From NCBI GenBank assembly GCA_946405695.1, contig CAMJIA010000002.1, forward strand, positions 14,968 through 78,967: 64,000 nt of DNA, in the 5' to 3' direction. How positions within the stretch are numbered: position 1 is the stretch's first letter; each line of letters opens with the position of its first letter. A model generated the notes under the pieces. That model was not told the DNA's origin and did not search any database. It saw only the letters and a program-made list of their open reading frames with translations. This document shows, one piece after another, positions 43,834-52,060 of this stretch. Source of the DNA: an uncultured Prevotellaceae bacterium (lineage in GTDB: Bacteria; Bacteroidota; Bacteroidia; Bacteroidales; Bacteroidaceae). The position numbers and the translations under genes are program-made.

Positions 43834-44715
43834 ATGGAAAGACAGAAAGAGATATATCAGGTGACGCTGGTGGGCGGTGTGGTCAATGTGGTGCTGCTCA
43901 TCTTCAAGTTTGTGGCAGGCATCCTTGGCCATAGTGCTGCGATGGTGGCTGATGCCGTCCACTCGCTCAGCGACTTCATCACCGATATTATCGTCATTGT
44001 CTTTGTGCACATCAGCGGCAAGCCGCAGGATAAGTCGCACGACTATGGTCACGGCAAGTATGAGACGCTGGCGATGACCATCATTGGTGCGGCATTGTTG
44101 GTGGTGGCTGTCGGCATCGTCTATGGCGGCATCATGAAGATTGTTGCCTGGGCAGGTGGTGAACAGTTGGATGCACCAGGAACATTGGCACTATGGGCTG
44201 CCCTGCTGTCCATTGTGCTGAAGGAGACGGTCTATCATTATTCGATGGTCAAGGCTCGTCAGCTGCAGTCGCAGGCTGTTGAGGCCAATGCGTGGCATCA
44301 TCGCAGCGATGCCCTGTCGTCCGTTGGTACGGCCATCGGCATCGGTGGCGCTATCTTCCTTGGTCAACACTGGACGGTCCTCGACCCTGTGGCCTCTATC
44401 ATCGTGGGTCTGTTCATCGTCAAGGTGGCTATTGAACTGCTGCGTCGTGGTATTGGCGACCTGTTGGAGCAGTCTTTGCCTGATGAGGTAGAGGAGGAGA
44501 TACTCCAACTGGCGGGTTCTGTCGATGGTGTGAACATGCCGCATGCCCTTCGCACCCGTCGTATTGGCAACCACTATGCCATCGAACTGCATATCCTGAT
44601 GGATCCTGATATCACTTTGCGTGAGGCCCACGACAAGGCCTCGCAAGTGGAGCAGTTGTTGCGCAGTCATTATGGTCCTGAGACCCATATTGCCGTGCAT
44701 GTGGAACCGCGATGA
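43834..44715 (+). CDS. Cation diffusion facilitator transporter
   Basis: The 293-residue inner-membrane protein has about six helices and the CDF metal-site motifs DAVHSLSDFITD near residue 47 and HHRSDALSSVG near 153, followed by a cytoplasmic C-terminal domain. CDF proteins export Zn, Fe, Mn or Co in exchange for protons. The metal cannot be read here. It begins 4 nt after the second TlpA gene and is the last gene of the ten-gene operon. It is distinct from the His-rich CDF at 61498-62451, having no His-rich loop. Confidence 0.9.
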   Translation: MERQKEIYQVTLVGGVVNVVLLIFKFVAGILGHSAAMVADAVHSLSDFITDIIVIVFVHISGKPQDKSHDYGHGKYETLAMTIIGAALLVVAVGIVYGGIMKIVAWAGGEQLDAPGTLALWAALLSIVLKETVYHYSMVKARQLQSQAVEANAWHHRSDALSSVGTAIGIGGAIFLGQHWTVLDPVASIIVGLFIVKVAIELLRRGIGDLLEQSLPDEVEEEILQLAGSVDGVNMPHALRTRRIGNHYAIELHILMDPDITLREAHDKASQVEQLLRSHYGPETHIAVHVEPR

Positions 44716-44739
44716 TAAAATATGATACATGAGAAAAAG

Positions 44740-44780
44740 TCCATGAGACAAAGCGTATGACCGAGTCTTGTGGATTTTTT
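44740..44780 (+). terminator. Terminator of the xylan operon, fused to the GH97 promoter
   Basis: Arms TCCATGAGAC (44740-44749) and GTCTTGTGGA (44765-44774) pair over 10 bp with two G-U pairs. Six T residues follow at 44775-44780 and lead directly into the next -7 box. Confidence 0.7.
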
Positions 44781-44781
44781 G

Positions 44782-44789
44782 TACCTTTG
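44782..44789 (+). promoter_or_regulatory. -7 box for the GH97 gene
   Basis: TACCTTTG followed by TGC, 23 nt before the chosen ATG at 44813. It rules out the longer in-frame GTG start at 44768. Confidence 0.78.
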
Positions 44790-44812
44790 TGCCCAGAAAA
44801 AGAACTAACTCA

Positions 44813-46624
44813 ATGAGACAACTATTCATTCAACTATTCCTGCTGGTGGCTGTGGGGGCTATGGCAGCTCCCATGAGTTCACCCAATGGTAAGATAAAAG
44901 TGACAGTAGATGGTCACGCTTTGAAAGTGTGTTATGAAAAGCAGCAGGTGCTCGACATCGCTGAGGCCGGTGTCGATGCCACCACTGCTGTTTCGCTGAC
45001 ACAGCGTATCAAGACCGACTACCACATGCTGACGGGTAAGCGTAGCCACTGTACTAACGAGGCCAACGAATACCAGATTGGCACTACCGTGCTCCGTGTC
45101 TATAATGACGGTATCGCTTTTCGTACATCAACCCTCAGCCCTCAGCCATCTGTCGCCTACCGTATCCCTGAAGGCACCCGTCGATGGATGCAGCAGTGGT
45201 GCGACTCCTACGAAGGTTTCTTCCCTTTGTCCACTACCTATAAGGTTGCTCCTGTACCATCGTATAGCGGTACCTTTAAGTCTGCCGAGGGTTGGAACAA
45301 TCGCTGGGGATATCCGGCACTGTTGGAGCCCGTTAATGGTACTTTTGTGCTGATTTCTGAGGCGAATGTCGAGCATGGACAGAGTGCCTCGTGTCTGTAT
45401 AATGATGGGGAGCTGTTCAAGGTGGTGGAGGCGGAGCATGTCGACGGGCAAACCGTCGACCACACGACACCTAACCATACCCCTTGGCGCGTGGCTATTA
45501 TTGGTAAGTTGGCTGATGTGGTGGAATCGACGCTCATTACGGATGTCTGCGAACCCTGCAAGATTGCCGATACCAGTTGGATACAGCCAGGTGTGGTGTC
45601 GTGGATTTACTGGGCCTACAACCACGGTTCCAACGACTATAACATCATCAAGAAATATGTTGATATGGCGGAGACGCTCCGTCTGCCCTACGTGCTCATT
45701 GATGCCGAGTGGGACGACATGAATAAATTGGCTTCTAATGAGGGCAAGACCATCGAGGATGCCGTCAATTATGCAAAGTCCAAGGGTGTCAAGCCCCTCA
45801 TCTGGTATAACTCATCGGTAGGGTGGGTCGATGGTGCTCCTACTCCGAAGTACCGCCTGAATAAACCCGAAGACCGTGAGAAAGAGTTCGCCTGGTGTGA
45901 GAAGATAGGTGTGGCAGGTGTGAAGATTGACTTCTTCTCTGGAGACAACCAGCGCAATATGGACTTCCAACTCGACCTGCTGGAGTCGGCAGCCCGTCAC
46001 CATCTGCTCGTCAATTTCCACGGTGCTACCATTCCCCGTGGGTGGCAGCGTACCTGGCCGAACCTCATGTCAACAGAAGGTGTCTATGGTGCTGAGTGGT
46101 ATAACAACGTGGCAACCTTCACCAATAAGGCCGCCTGTCATAATGCCACACTGCCTTTCACCCGCAATGTCATCGGTCCGATGGACTATACACCCTGCAC
46201 GTTCAGCGACTCGCAACATCCGCATATCACCACCCACGGTCATGAACTTGCCTTGACGGTACTCTTCGAGAGTGCTCTGCAACACTTGGCCGACCGTCCT
46301 GAGAGCTATCTCGCTCAGCCGCAGGAGGTACAGCAGTTCTTTTCCACGCTGCCTGCTGCCTGGGATGAGACCCATCTGGTGGCAGGTTACCCTGGTGAGT
46401 ATGTCATCATGGCCCGTCGCAGTGGTAACAAATGGTATCTGGCAGGTATTAATGGTACCGACAGCATCAAGGAGGTACCCCTTCCCTTCAAAGGCAAGAA
46501 TGTTACATTGTTTACTGACGAGCCTGGCAAGGACCATACGTGGCGCATAGAAAAACAGGCAAAACTACCAAAAAGTTTTGTTTTTCAACCACGCGGGGGC
46601 TTTTGTTACATTTGGAAAAATTGA
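44813..46624 (+). CDS. GH97 glycosidase, retaining alpha-galactosidase-like
   Basis: The 603-residue protein starts at the ATG at 44813 (MRQLFIQLFLLVAVGAMA signal peptide). It has the GH97 N-terminal beta-supersandwich (SPNGKIKVTVDG), a TIM barrel and a C-terminal beta-domain. The GH97 family has inverting alpha-glucosidases (SusB type, Glu base) and retaining alpha-galactosidases (Asp nucleophile). The segment GVKIDFFSGD puts an Asp near residue 373 at the retaining nucleophile position, so alpha-galactosidase is favoured, matching GH27 in the same locus. It likely acts in the periplasm or at the surface. Confidence 0.88.
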   Translation: MRQLFIQLFLLVAVGAMAAPMSSPNGKIKVTVDGHALKVCYEKQQVLDIAEAGVDATTAVSLTQRIKTDYHMLTGKRSHCTNEANEYQIGTTVLRVYNDGIAFRTSTLSPQPSVAYRIPEGTRRWMQQWCDSYEGFFPLSTTYKVAPVPSYSGTFKSAEGWNNRWGYPALLEPVNGTFVLISEANVEHGQSASCLYNDGELFKVVEAEHVDGQTVDHTTPNHTPWRVAIIGKLADVVESTLITDVCEPCKIADTSWIQPGVVSWIYWAYNHGSNDYNIIKKYVDMAETLRLPYVLIDAEWDDMNKLASNEGKTIEDAVNYAKSKGVKPLIWYNSSVGWVDGAPTPKYRLNKPEDREKEFAWCEKIGVAGVKIDFFSGDNQRNMDFQLDLLESAARHHLLVNFHGATIPRGWQRTWPNLMSTEGVYGAEWYNNVATFTNKAACHNATLPFTRNVIGPMDYTPCTFSDSQHPHITTHGHELALTVLFESALQHLADRPESYLAQPQEVQQFFSTLPAAWDETHLVAGYPGEYVIMARRSGNKWYLAGINGTDSIKEVPLPFKGKNVTLFTDEPGKDHTWRIEKQAKLPKSFVFQPRGGFCYIWKN

Positions 46625-46661
46625 TGAAACAAATAAGAAAGCTACTTTTAATAAAAGTATG

Positions 46662-46669
46662 TATCTTTG
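46662..46669 (+). promoter_or_regulatory. -7 box for the GH43 gene
   Basis: TATCTTTG followed by CAC, 63 nt before the ATG at 46733. The leader is therefore about 55 nt. Confidence 0.68.
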
Positions 46670-46732
46670 CACTCGAAATACAACGCTACACTCTGCACCT
46701 TTAGGTCAGAGGAACCATGCCAACCGTTTTGT

Positions 46733-48337
46733 ATGAAAAGATTTGTTTTAGTAGTAATATTATCATTAGTAGTTTGTTTTGTAACCGTTGATGCTGCTGG
46801 GAAGCGTCCCAGCAGCTCAGACGGATTTTTTGTTGAGAACCCGATGCTATGGGCTGATGTGCCCGACCCCGATATCATACGCGTAGGCGATACCTATTAT
46901 TTGGTGAGTACCACCATGCACCTGGTGCCAGGTGCTCCTATCATGCGCTCCAAGGACCTGAAGAACTGGGAGACCATTGGTTACGTGTATGACCGTCTCA
47001 CCGACTCCCCCAAGTACGACCTGCAAGAAGGTACCGTCTATGGTCGTGGTCAGTGGGCTACTTCCCTGAAATACCACAATGGTCGCTTCTATGTGCTCTT
47101 CGCTCCCAACGAGCAGGGCGCTATGGGCGACACCTATATCTATAGTACTGAGGATCCTGCCGGTGAGTGGACGCTGGTATCACGTATGCGCCACTTCCAC
47201 GACTGTTCGCTGTTCTTCGATGACGACAACCGTGTATATGTCATCTATGGAACTGGTGAGCTGATGGAGCTGAAGCCCGATCTCTCCGATGTCATTGAAG
47301 GTACCCACATGCGGATATTCCAGCGTGAGGCCGACGAGACCGGTCTGTTGGAAGGTTCACGTGTCATCAAGCATAACGGTCGCTACTACCTGCTGATGAT
47401 TTCCCACGTCTATGCACCAGGACGTCATCGTCGTGAGGTATGCTACCGTGCCAATGATATCCATGGCCCCTACGAGAAGACTACCATCCTGGAGTCTGAC
47501 TTCGGCGGTTTCTCCTATCTGGCACAGGGTACCATCGTCGATTCACCCGATGGTGACTGGTATGGCATCATGTTCCAGGATCGTGGCGGTGTAGGTCGTG
47601 TACTGACGCTGTCGCCTGTCCGCTGGATTGATGGCTGGCCTATGCTGGGTGACGAGATGGGTCGTGTACCCGACAAGGTACGTCCTTTGGTCAGTGGTCA
47701 ACCTGAGAAATCAATCATCTGCAGTGACGACTTCTCTGCTGAGAAGCTCGGTTTGCACTGGCAGTGGAACCATAACCCCGTCAATACTGCTTGGTCACTG
47801 ACCGAGCGTCCCGGATTCCTGCGTCTGAAGACCAGTCGCGTAGTCCCCAACCTCTACCTCGCTCCCAATACGCTGACGCAGCGTATGAAGGGTCCGAAGT
47901 GTAGCGCCGTTGTTGTCCTCGACCTGTCACACATGAAGGCTGGCGACCGTGCTGGTTTTGCCGCTTTCAACGACGAAACGGGGGCGCTGATGGTCAAGAA
48001 GGACGGCAAGAAGCTCACGCTCTGTGCTGCTGAGCTCTCTGTCAAGCTGTCTCAGCGCGACAAGGTCGTCGAGGATGCCACAGAGAAGATGATCGAGAGC
48101 ATTCCCTTGAACACTAATAAGATATGGCTGCGCATCGATGGCAACTTCGTGCCACGTACCGATATCGCCACTTTCTATTACAGCCTCGACGGTGAGAACT
48201 GGCAAAAGATGGGTAACGACTATCGCATGCGCTTCGATTGGCAGCGTTTCTTCATGGGTTCGAAGTATGCCCTGTTCAATTTCGCAACACAAAAGACCGG
48301 CGGCTATGTTGACGTCGACTCCTTTACAATAGAATAA
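46733..48337 (+). CDS. GH43 beta-xylosidase/alpha-arabinofuranosidase
   Basis: The 534-residue protein starts at the ATG at 46733 (MKRFVLVVILSLVVCFVTVD signal). The GH43 five-bladed propeller begins NPMLWADVPDPDIIRVGD, with the general-base Asp near residue 44 and the general-acid Glu in LLEGSR near 207. A concanavalin-like beta-sandwich occupies about 330-534 (DDFSAEKLGLHWQWNHN), as in the long bacterial GH43 enzymes. It completes xylan breakdown with GH10 and GH3 by removing xylose or arabinose. The longer in-frame start upstream overlaps the promoter and is rejected. Confidence 0.9.
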   Translation: MKRFVLVVILSLVVCFVTVDAAGKRPSSSDGFFVENPMLWADVPDPDIIRVGDTYYLVSTTMHLVPGAPIMRSKDLKNWETIGYVYDRLTDSPKYDLQEGTVYGRGQWATSLKYHNGRFYVLFAPNEQGAMGDTYIYSTEDPAGEWTLVSRMRHFHDCSLFFDDDNRVYVIYGTGELMELKPDLSDVIEGTHMRIFQREADETGLLEGSRVIKHNGRYYLLMISHVYAPGRHRREVCYRANDIHGPYEKTTILESDFGGFSYLAQGTIVDSPDGDWYGIMFQDRGGVGRVLTLSPVRWIDGWPMLGDEMGRVPDKVRPLVSGQPEKSIICSDDFSAEKLGLHWQWNHNPVNTAWSLTERPGFLRLKTSRVVPNLYLAPNTLTQRMKGPKCSAVVVLDLSHMKAGDRAGFAAFNDETGALMVKKDGKKLTLCAAELSVKLSQRDKVVEDATEKMIESIPLNTNKIWLRIDGNFVPRTDIATFYYSLDGENWQKMGNDYRMRFDWQRFFMGSKYALFNFATQKTGGYVDVDSFTIE

Positions 48338-48366
48338 CACTAACTAATTTATCAACTAATTGACAA

Positions 48367-48413
48367 CTCCACTTTGCAAATGTAAAAGTTCTGCAGAGTG
48401 GAGTGTCTTTTTT
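48367..48413 (+). terminator. Terminator after the GH43 gene
   Basis: CTCCACT (48367-48373) pairs with AGTGGAG (48397-48403), with an inner TGCA pairing, and is followed by TTTTTT at 48408-48413. Confidence 0.75.
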
Positions 48414-48480
48414 GTGTCATTATACAGCGAATATACAAAAATGCGTGTTGCTTTTACGCTTTTCTTCGCTGACTTTTTCG

Positions 48481-48488
48481 TACCTTTG
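48481..48488 (+). promoter_or_regulatory. -7 box for the DASS symporter gene
   Basis: TACCTTTG followed by CAG, preceded by a T-tract (GACTTTTTCG), 29 nt before the ATG at 48518. Confidence 0.75.
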
Positions 48489-48517
48489 CAGTCGCAAAAA
48501 AGTAACATAATCAAACC

Positions 48518-50023
48518 ATGTTTAATAATTACAAAGGATTCCACCTCGTTGATACGTATCATGCTATGCGTCATCAGCGCAAGTACCATCCTACCGATGG
48601 TACCAAACGCGTTATCAAGATTGCTTTGGTGGCGCTCGTCACATTATTATTATGGAATATGCCTACCGAGTGGTTCGGCATCCAGAACCTTACCATCGTC
48701 CAGCAGCGCGTCATTGCCATCTTCGCCTTTGCCACGCTGATGTGGATTCTCGAAATCGTCTCCTCATGGGCTACGTCCATTGCCATCATCGTCATGATGC
48801 TGCTATTCTGTACGGACAGTGGTATCTCACCGATGGTCAACGAAGAGGAGGTGGGCAAGCTGCTCTCTTACAAGGGTGTGATGGCTTGCTTTGCAGACCC
48901 TGTTATCATGTTGTTCATTGGTGGTTTCGTGTTGGCTATCGCTGCCACGAAAACCGGTCTCGATGCACAGCTGGCCAAGGTGCTCCTCCGTCCCTTCGGT
49001 ACAAGGAGTGAGATGGTGCTGTTGGGTTTCCTGCTCGTGACGGGTCTGTTCTCGATGTTCGTGTCTAATACCGCCACCGCTGCTATGATGCTGACCTTCC
49101 TGACGCCTGTGTTCCGTCAGCTGCCCCCAGAGGGTAAGGGTCGTATCGCCTTGGCTATGTCTATCCCCGTTGCAGCCAACCTCGGTGGTATGGGAACGCC
49201 GATCGGTACACCTCCCAACAATATTGCCCTGAAGTACCTCAACGATCCTGAGGGTCTGAATATGGGTCTTGGCTTTGGTCAGTGGATGATGTTCATGTTC
49301 CCGTTGGTAGTGGTCCTGCTGTTCATCAGCTGGCGCCTGCTGCTCAAGTTCTTCCCGTTCAGTCAGAAGACTGTTGAGCTGAAGATTGACGGAGGCATGC
49401 AGAAAGGCTTCCAGTCTAAGGTGGTTATCTTCACCTTCATCCTCACCGTAGCACTCTGGCTGTCTGACCGTTTCACCGGCATCAATGCCAATACGGTGGC
49501 TATGATTCCGTTCTGTATCTTTGCCCTTACGGGAGTCATCAATAAGCGCGACTTGGAGCAGATCAACTGGAGTGTTATCTGGATGGTTGCCGGTGGTTTT
49601 GCACTGGGTTATGGTCTTAACGCTTCTGGTCTGGCTGCCAATGCCGTAGAGAGCATCCCCTTCGGTGAGTTCTCACCGCTGATTATCCTGTTCCTCGGTG
49701 GTGCCATCTGCTATGTGCTTTCTAACTTCATCTCGAACTCTGCTACGGCAGCCCTGCTGATGCCTATCCTCGCTGTGGTCTGCGGTGCTATGGGCGACAA
49801 GCTCGATCCTATCGGTGGTACGGGTACCGTCCTCATCGGTGTGGCTATCGCTGCTTCCAGCGCCATGATTCTGCCAATCTCTACGCCCCCGAATGCCTTG
49901 GCTTTCGCTACGGGCTATGTCAAGCAGGGTGACATGTCGAAGATAGGTATTATTATGGGTATCATCTCCATGGTTCTTGGCTTCGGCCTTGTTTACCTCA
50001 TGGGTACCCTGAAACTGATTTAA
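48518..50023 (+). CDS. DASS/SLC13-family Na+:carboxylate symporter
   Basis: The 501-residue membrane protein has about 11-12 helices and the two SNT substrate/sodium motifs: VSNTATAAMM near residue 182 and ISNSATAALLMPI near 405, each followed by a conserved proline-containing loop (MGTPIGTPPNN; STPPNALAF). These carriers import C4-dicarboxylates, citrate or related anions with sodium; some move sulfate. It has its own promoter and terminator, so it is not clearly part of the xylan locus. A succinate or fumarate role would fit an anaerobic Prevotella, but the substrate is inferred. Confidence 0.9.
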   Translation: MFNNYKGFHLVDTYHAMRHQRKYHPTDGTKRVIKIALVALVTLLLWNMPTEWFGIQNLTIVQQRVIAIFAFATLMWILEIVSSWATSIAIIVMMLLFCTDSGISPMVNEEEVGKLLSYKGVMACFADPVIMLFIGGFVLAIAATKTGLDAQLAKVLLRPFGTRSEMVLLGFLLVTGLFSMFVSNTATAAMMLTFLTPVFRQLPPEGKGRIALAMSIPVAANLGGMGTPIGTPPNNIALKYLNDPEGLNMGLGFGQWMMFMFPLVVVLLFISWRLLLKFFPFSQKTVELKIDGGMQKGFQSKVVIFTFILTVALWLSDRFTGINANTVAMIPFCIFALTGVINKRDLEQINWSVIWMVAGGFALGYGLNASGLAANAVESIPFGEFSPLIILFLGGAICYVLSNFISNSATAALLMPILAVVCGAMGDKLDPIGGTGTVLIGVAIAASSAMILPISTPPNALAFATGYVKQGDMSKIGIIMGIISMVLGFGLVYLMGTLKLI

Positions 50024-50042
50024 TTCTCATAGATAAAATAGT

Positions 50043-50080
50043 GAGGCCACCAATAATTTTTGGTGGTCTCATAATTTTTT
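50043..50080 (+). terminator. Terminator after the DASS symporter gene
   Basis: A 10-bp stem (GAGGCCACCA at 50043-50052, TGGTGGTCTC at 50061-50070, one G-U pair) is followed by ATAATTTTTT. Confidence 0.88.
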
Positions 50081-50102
50081 CCTAACTTCTCCGTTATTAT
50101 TG

Positions 50103-51053
50103 ATGATGAAGAAAGGATTATTGGCTATTGGCTGCTGGCTATTCGCCGTAGGCATGCAGGCACAGGAGTCGCAGGAGGTGTATAGCTTTCTGCGCTTGCC
50201 CGTCTCTGCCCACGTCGCTGCGCTTGGTGGCGACAATGTGACGCTGACCAACGACGATGCTACTGTCATCTTCCATAATCCGGCCCTCATCACCGGTGTC
50301 TCCGACAAGACGCTGAACGTCAACTTCATGACCTATATGGAGGGATGCACCGTTGCGTCGGCCTCGTTTGTCAAGGCCTACAAGGAACGGGCCTCGTGGG
50401 GCGTTAGTGGACAGTACATGTCGTATGGAGAAATCAAGGAGACTACAATCGCCAATCAGCAGACGGGCACCTTCTCGCCCAAGGATATCGCACTGGCAGG
50501 CTCCTTTGCCTATCTGCTCTCCGACCGTATCAGCGGTGGTATCACGGGACGTTTCATCTCGTCGACCATTGGCAGCTACTCGTCAGCAGCCGTTGCTATT
50601 GACCTCGGCTTGAACTACCAGGACACGGAGCGTGGCTGGTCGGTGTCTGCCGTTGCACGTAACCTTGGTGGACAGATCAAAGCCTATGATGATGATTTCG
50701 AACGTATTCCTTTTGACCTGCTGGTGGGGGTCAGTCGGCAGTTGCCGAACGCACCGCTTACGTTTCATGCCACCTTGGCACGTCTGAACAACTGGGACCA
50801 AGCGTTCATCAAGCACCTTGCTGTGGGTGCCGACCTCTGTCTCGGCTCCACCATCTTTGTCTCTGGCGGTTATAACTTCCGTCGTAGCAGCGAGATGAAA
50901 ATCTATGAGGGCGAGGATACGTCCAGTAATCATGGTGCAGGCCTCTCCCTTGGTGCTGGTCTGGAACTGGAACGGTTTAAGTTGACCATCGGCTACGGCA
51001 AGTACCACGTCTCTGCCTCCTCCCTTCTCGTCAACCTCTCCTACGTGTTTTAA
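50103..51053 (+). CDS. porQ: Type IX secretion system protein PorQ
   Basis: The protein is 316 residues from the ATG at 50103. An immediately following ATG is an alternative, and a TTG just before is less likely. The signal peptide ends in AVGMQAQ, and the mature N-terminus YSFLRLPVSAHVAALGGDNV is the PorV/PorQ family opening. The body has alternating beta-strands of an outer-membrane FadL-like barrel and ends in the aromatic strand SLLVNLSYVF. In the type IX system PorQ works with PorZ and PorU/V in cell-surface attachment of cargo. It is the only system component in the window and is a lone gene. Confidence 0.85.
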   Translation: MMKKGLLAIGCWLFAVGMQAQESQEVYSFLRLPVSAHVAALGGDNVTLTNDDATVIFHNPALITGVSDKTLNVNFMTYMEGCTVASASFVKAYKERASWGVSGQYMSYGEIKETTIANQQTGTFSPKDIALAGSFAYLLSDRISGGITGRFISSTIGSYSSAAVAIDLGLNYQDTERGWSVSAVARNLGGQIKAYDDDFERIPFDLLVGVSRQLPNAPLTFHATLARLNNWDQAFIKHLAVGADLCLGSTIFVSGGYNFRRSSEMKIYEGEDTSSNHGAGLSLGAGLELERFKLTIGYGKYHVSASSLLVNLSYVF

Positions 51054-51160
51054 TTATCCGCAACCAGACAGCATCAGCAGCAGACGCAAATCTTGGAAAA
51101 GATTGAAATCAATGAAAGGGTTTTTAAGGTTTTTGTTAATCCCTCCTGCGGAATAATAAA

Positions 51161-51336
51161 GATGACCATATGGTTCCCATTGGGGAACCCATTGGTTTCT
51201 CCGTGAGAAACCGATGGAAACTGACGGAGAAACCAATGGTTTCCTACGAGGAAACCGATGGGTTCCGCGTAAGAGACGGATGGGTTCCTTGTTGGCGACC
51301 GATGGAAGCCTTGTGAGGAACAGGCTGGAGATTATG
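51161..51336. repeat. Eight-unit 22-nt palindromic repeat array (same family as 25022-25153)
   Basis: Units begin at 51161 and then every 22 nt to 51315. TGG stands at positions 11-13 of units one to seven; unit eight is one base out of phase. Typical units carry GAGAAACC, ATGG and TTTCC-type arms, so each is an imperfect inverted repeat. It lies between the convergent ends of porQ and the Cys-rich protein gene; the last unit covers the stop codon region of the latter. Confidence 0.88.
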
Positions 51337-51775
51337 GCCAAGGGAAGACGAACTCCTCCTCGAAGTCGTCGAAACGCACGCTGTCGGCGTAACCTCGTGC
51401 GGTAAACAACTGGCGTATCTTCTCCTGGTTCTCTGGAGAGAGCAGTCGCTCGCCGTGCCTATACTCATAGTAGTAGCGCTTGCCTGACAATATGCTCGTC
51501 AGCGCCTTACGCAGGGATGTGTAGTCATCCTTCAATACCTTGTCATAGAGGTGCATGAATCCACGAGCCATCCTTACCTTTTCCGTCGTGGCGAAGTGTG
51601 GGCACTGGCCTTCTTTCAAAGCCTGCGGTGTTACGCAACGGCATATTGTCAGCTCTTCCGGTGCCAGCTGTGCAGCCTGCCAGCGCAGGCAACGCTCATG
51701 CATCGGACAGTTCTGGTTAAAACACAATGCCCAGTCAGAGGGCACATTCTTCCATTTCAGTTCTTTGTTATCCAT
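51332..51775 (-). CDS. Small Cys-rich cytoplasmic protein (DUF6078-like)
   Basis: The 147-residue protein starts at the ATG complementing 51773-51775 (MDNKELKWKNVPSDWALCF). It has C-x4-C, a further CLRWQ, then CRC and CPHF, six or more Cys that may bind a metal. The second half is charged and contains RYYYEYRHGERLL. I recall similar proteins in Prevotella and Bacteroides as DUF6078, but the name is from memory. No function is known. It has its own -7 box at 51802 and ends inside the 22-nt repeat array. Confidence 0.7.
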   Translation of the reverse strand: MDNKELKWKNVPSDWALCFNQNCPMHERCLRWQAAQLAPEELTICRCVTPQALKEGQCPHFATTEKVRMARGFMHLYDKVLKDDYTSLRKALTSILSGKRYYYEYRHGERLLSPENQEKIRQLFTARGYADSVRFDDFEEEFVFPWP

Positions 51776-51801
51776 AAGATTTATCGTTGAGTTTTGTAAT
51801 G

Positions 51802-51809
51802 CAAAGATA
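51802..51809 (-). promoter_or_regulatory. -7 box for the Cys-rich protein gene
   Basis: The complement reads TATCTTTG followed by GCATT, 27 nt before the chosen start. It supports the short start over the 19-codon longer frame. Confidence 0.7.
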
Positions 51810-51899
51810 CAAAAATAATCGTGTTTTTGCAAGTTTTCCTTGGGGAAAAATTAAGTCTACGGACTATAAGGACAAAAAGGACTCTACACCATACTTCTG

Positions 51900-51970
51900 C
51901 CTTATCATCCAATAACCTTTCCTTATTATGCGATAACCCTGCCTTATTGACGAATAACGCAGGGTTATTA
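51900..51970. repeat. Three 21-nt degenerate units ending in a long hairpin
   Basis: CCTTAT starts at 51900, 51921 and 51942, each followed within 10-12 nt by ATAACC or ATAACG. The last unit is closed by GCAGGGTTAT, giving a hairpin in which ATAACCCTGC pairs perfectly with it around a second 5-bp stem (TTATT-GACG-AATAA). It lies between two divergent promoters (51802 minus, 52033 plus). Confidence 0.75.
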
Positions 51971-52032
51971 CCATTTCTTTGAGGAGAAATGACTTTTCAT
52001 GTCTTTTTCTTTGTATTTTGCTCGATTTTTCG

Positions 52033-52040
52033 TATCTTTG
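52033..52040 (+). promoter_or_regulatory. -7 box for the VbhA-like antitoxin gene
   Basis: TATCTTTG followed by CAAG, preceded by a T-tract, 20 nt before the ATG at 52061. Confidence 0.7.
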
Positions 52041-52060
52041 CAAGTAGAAAGCGTACAAAG

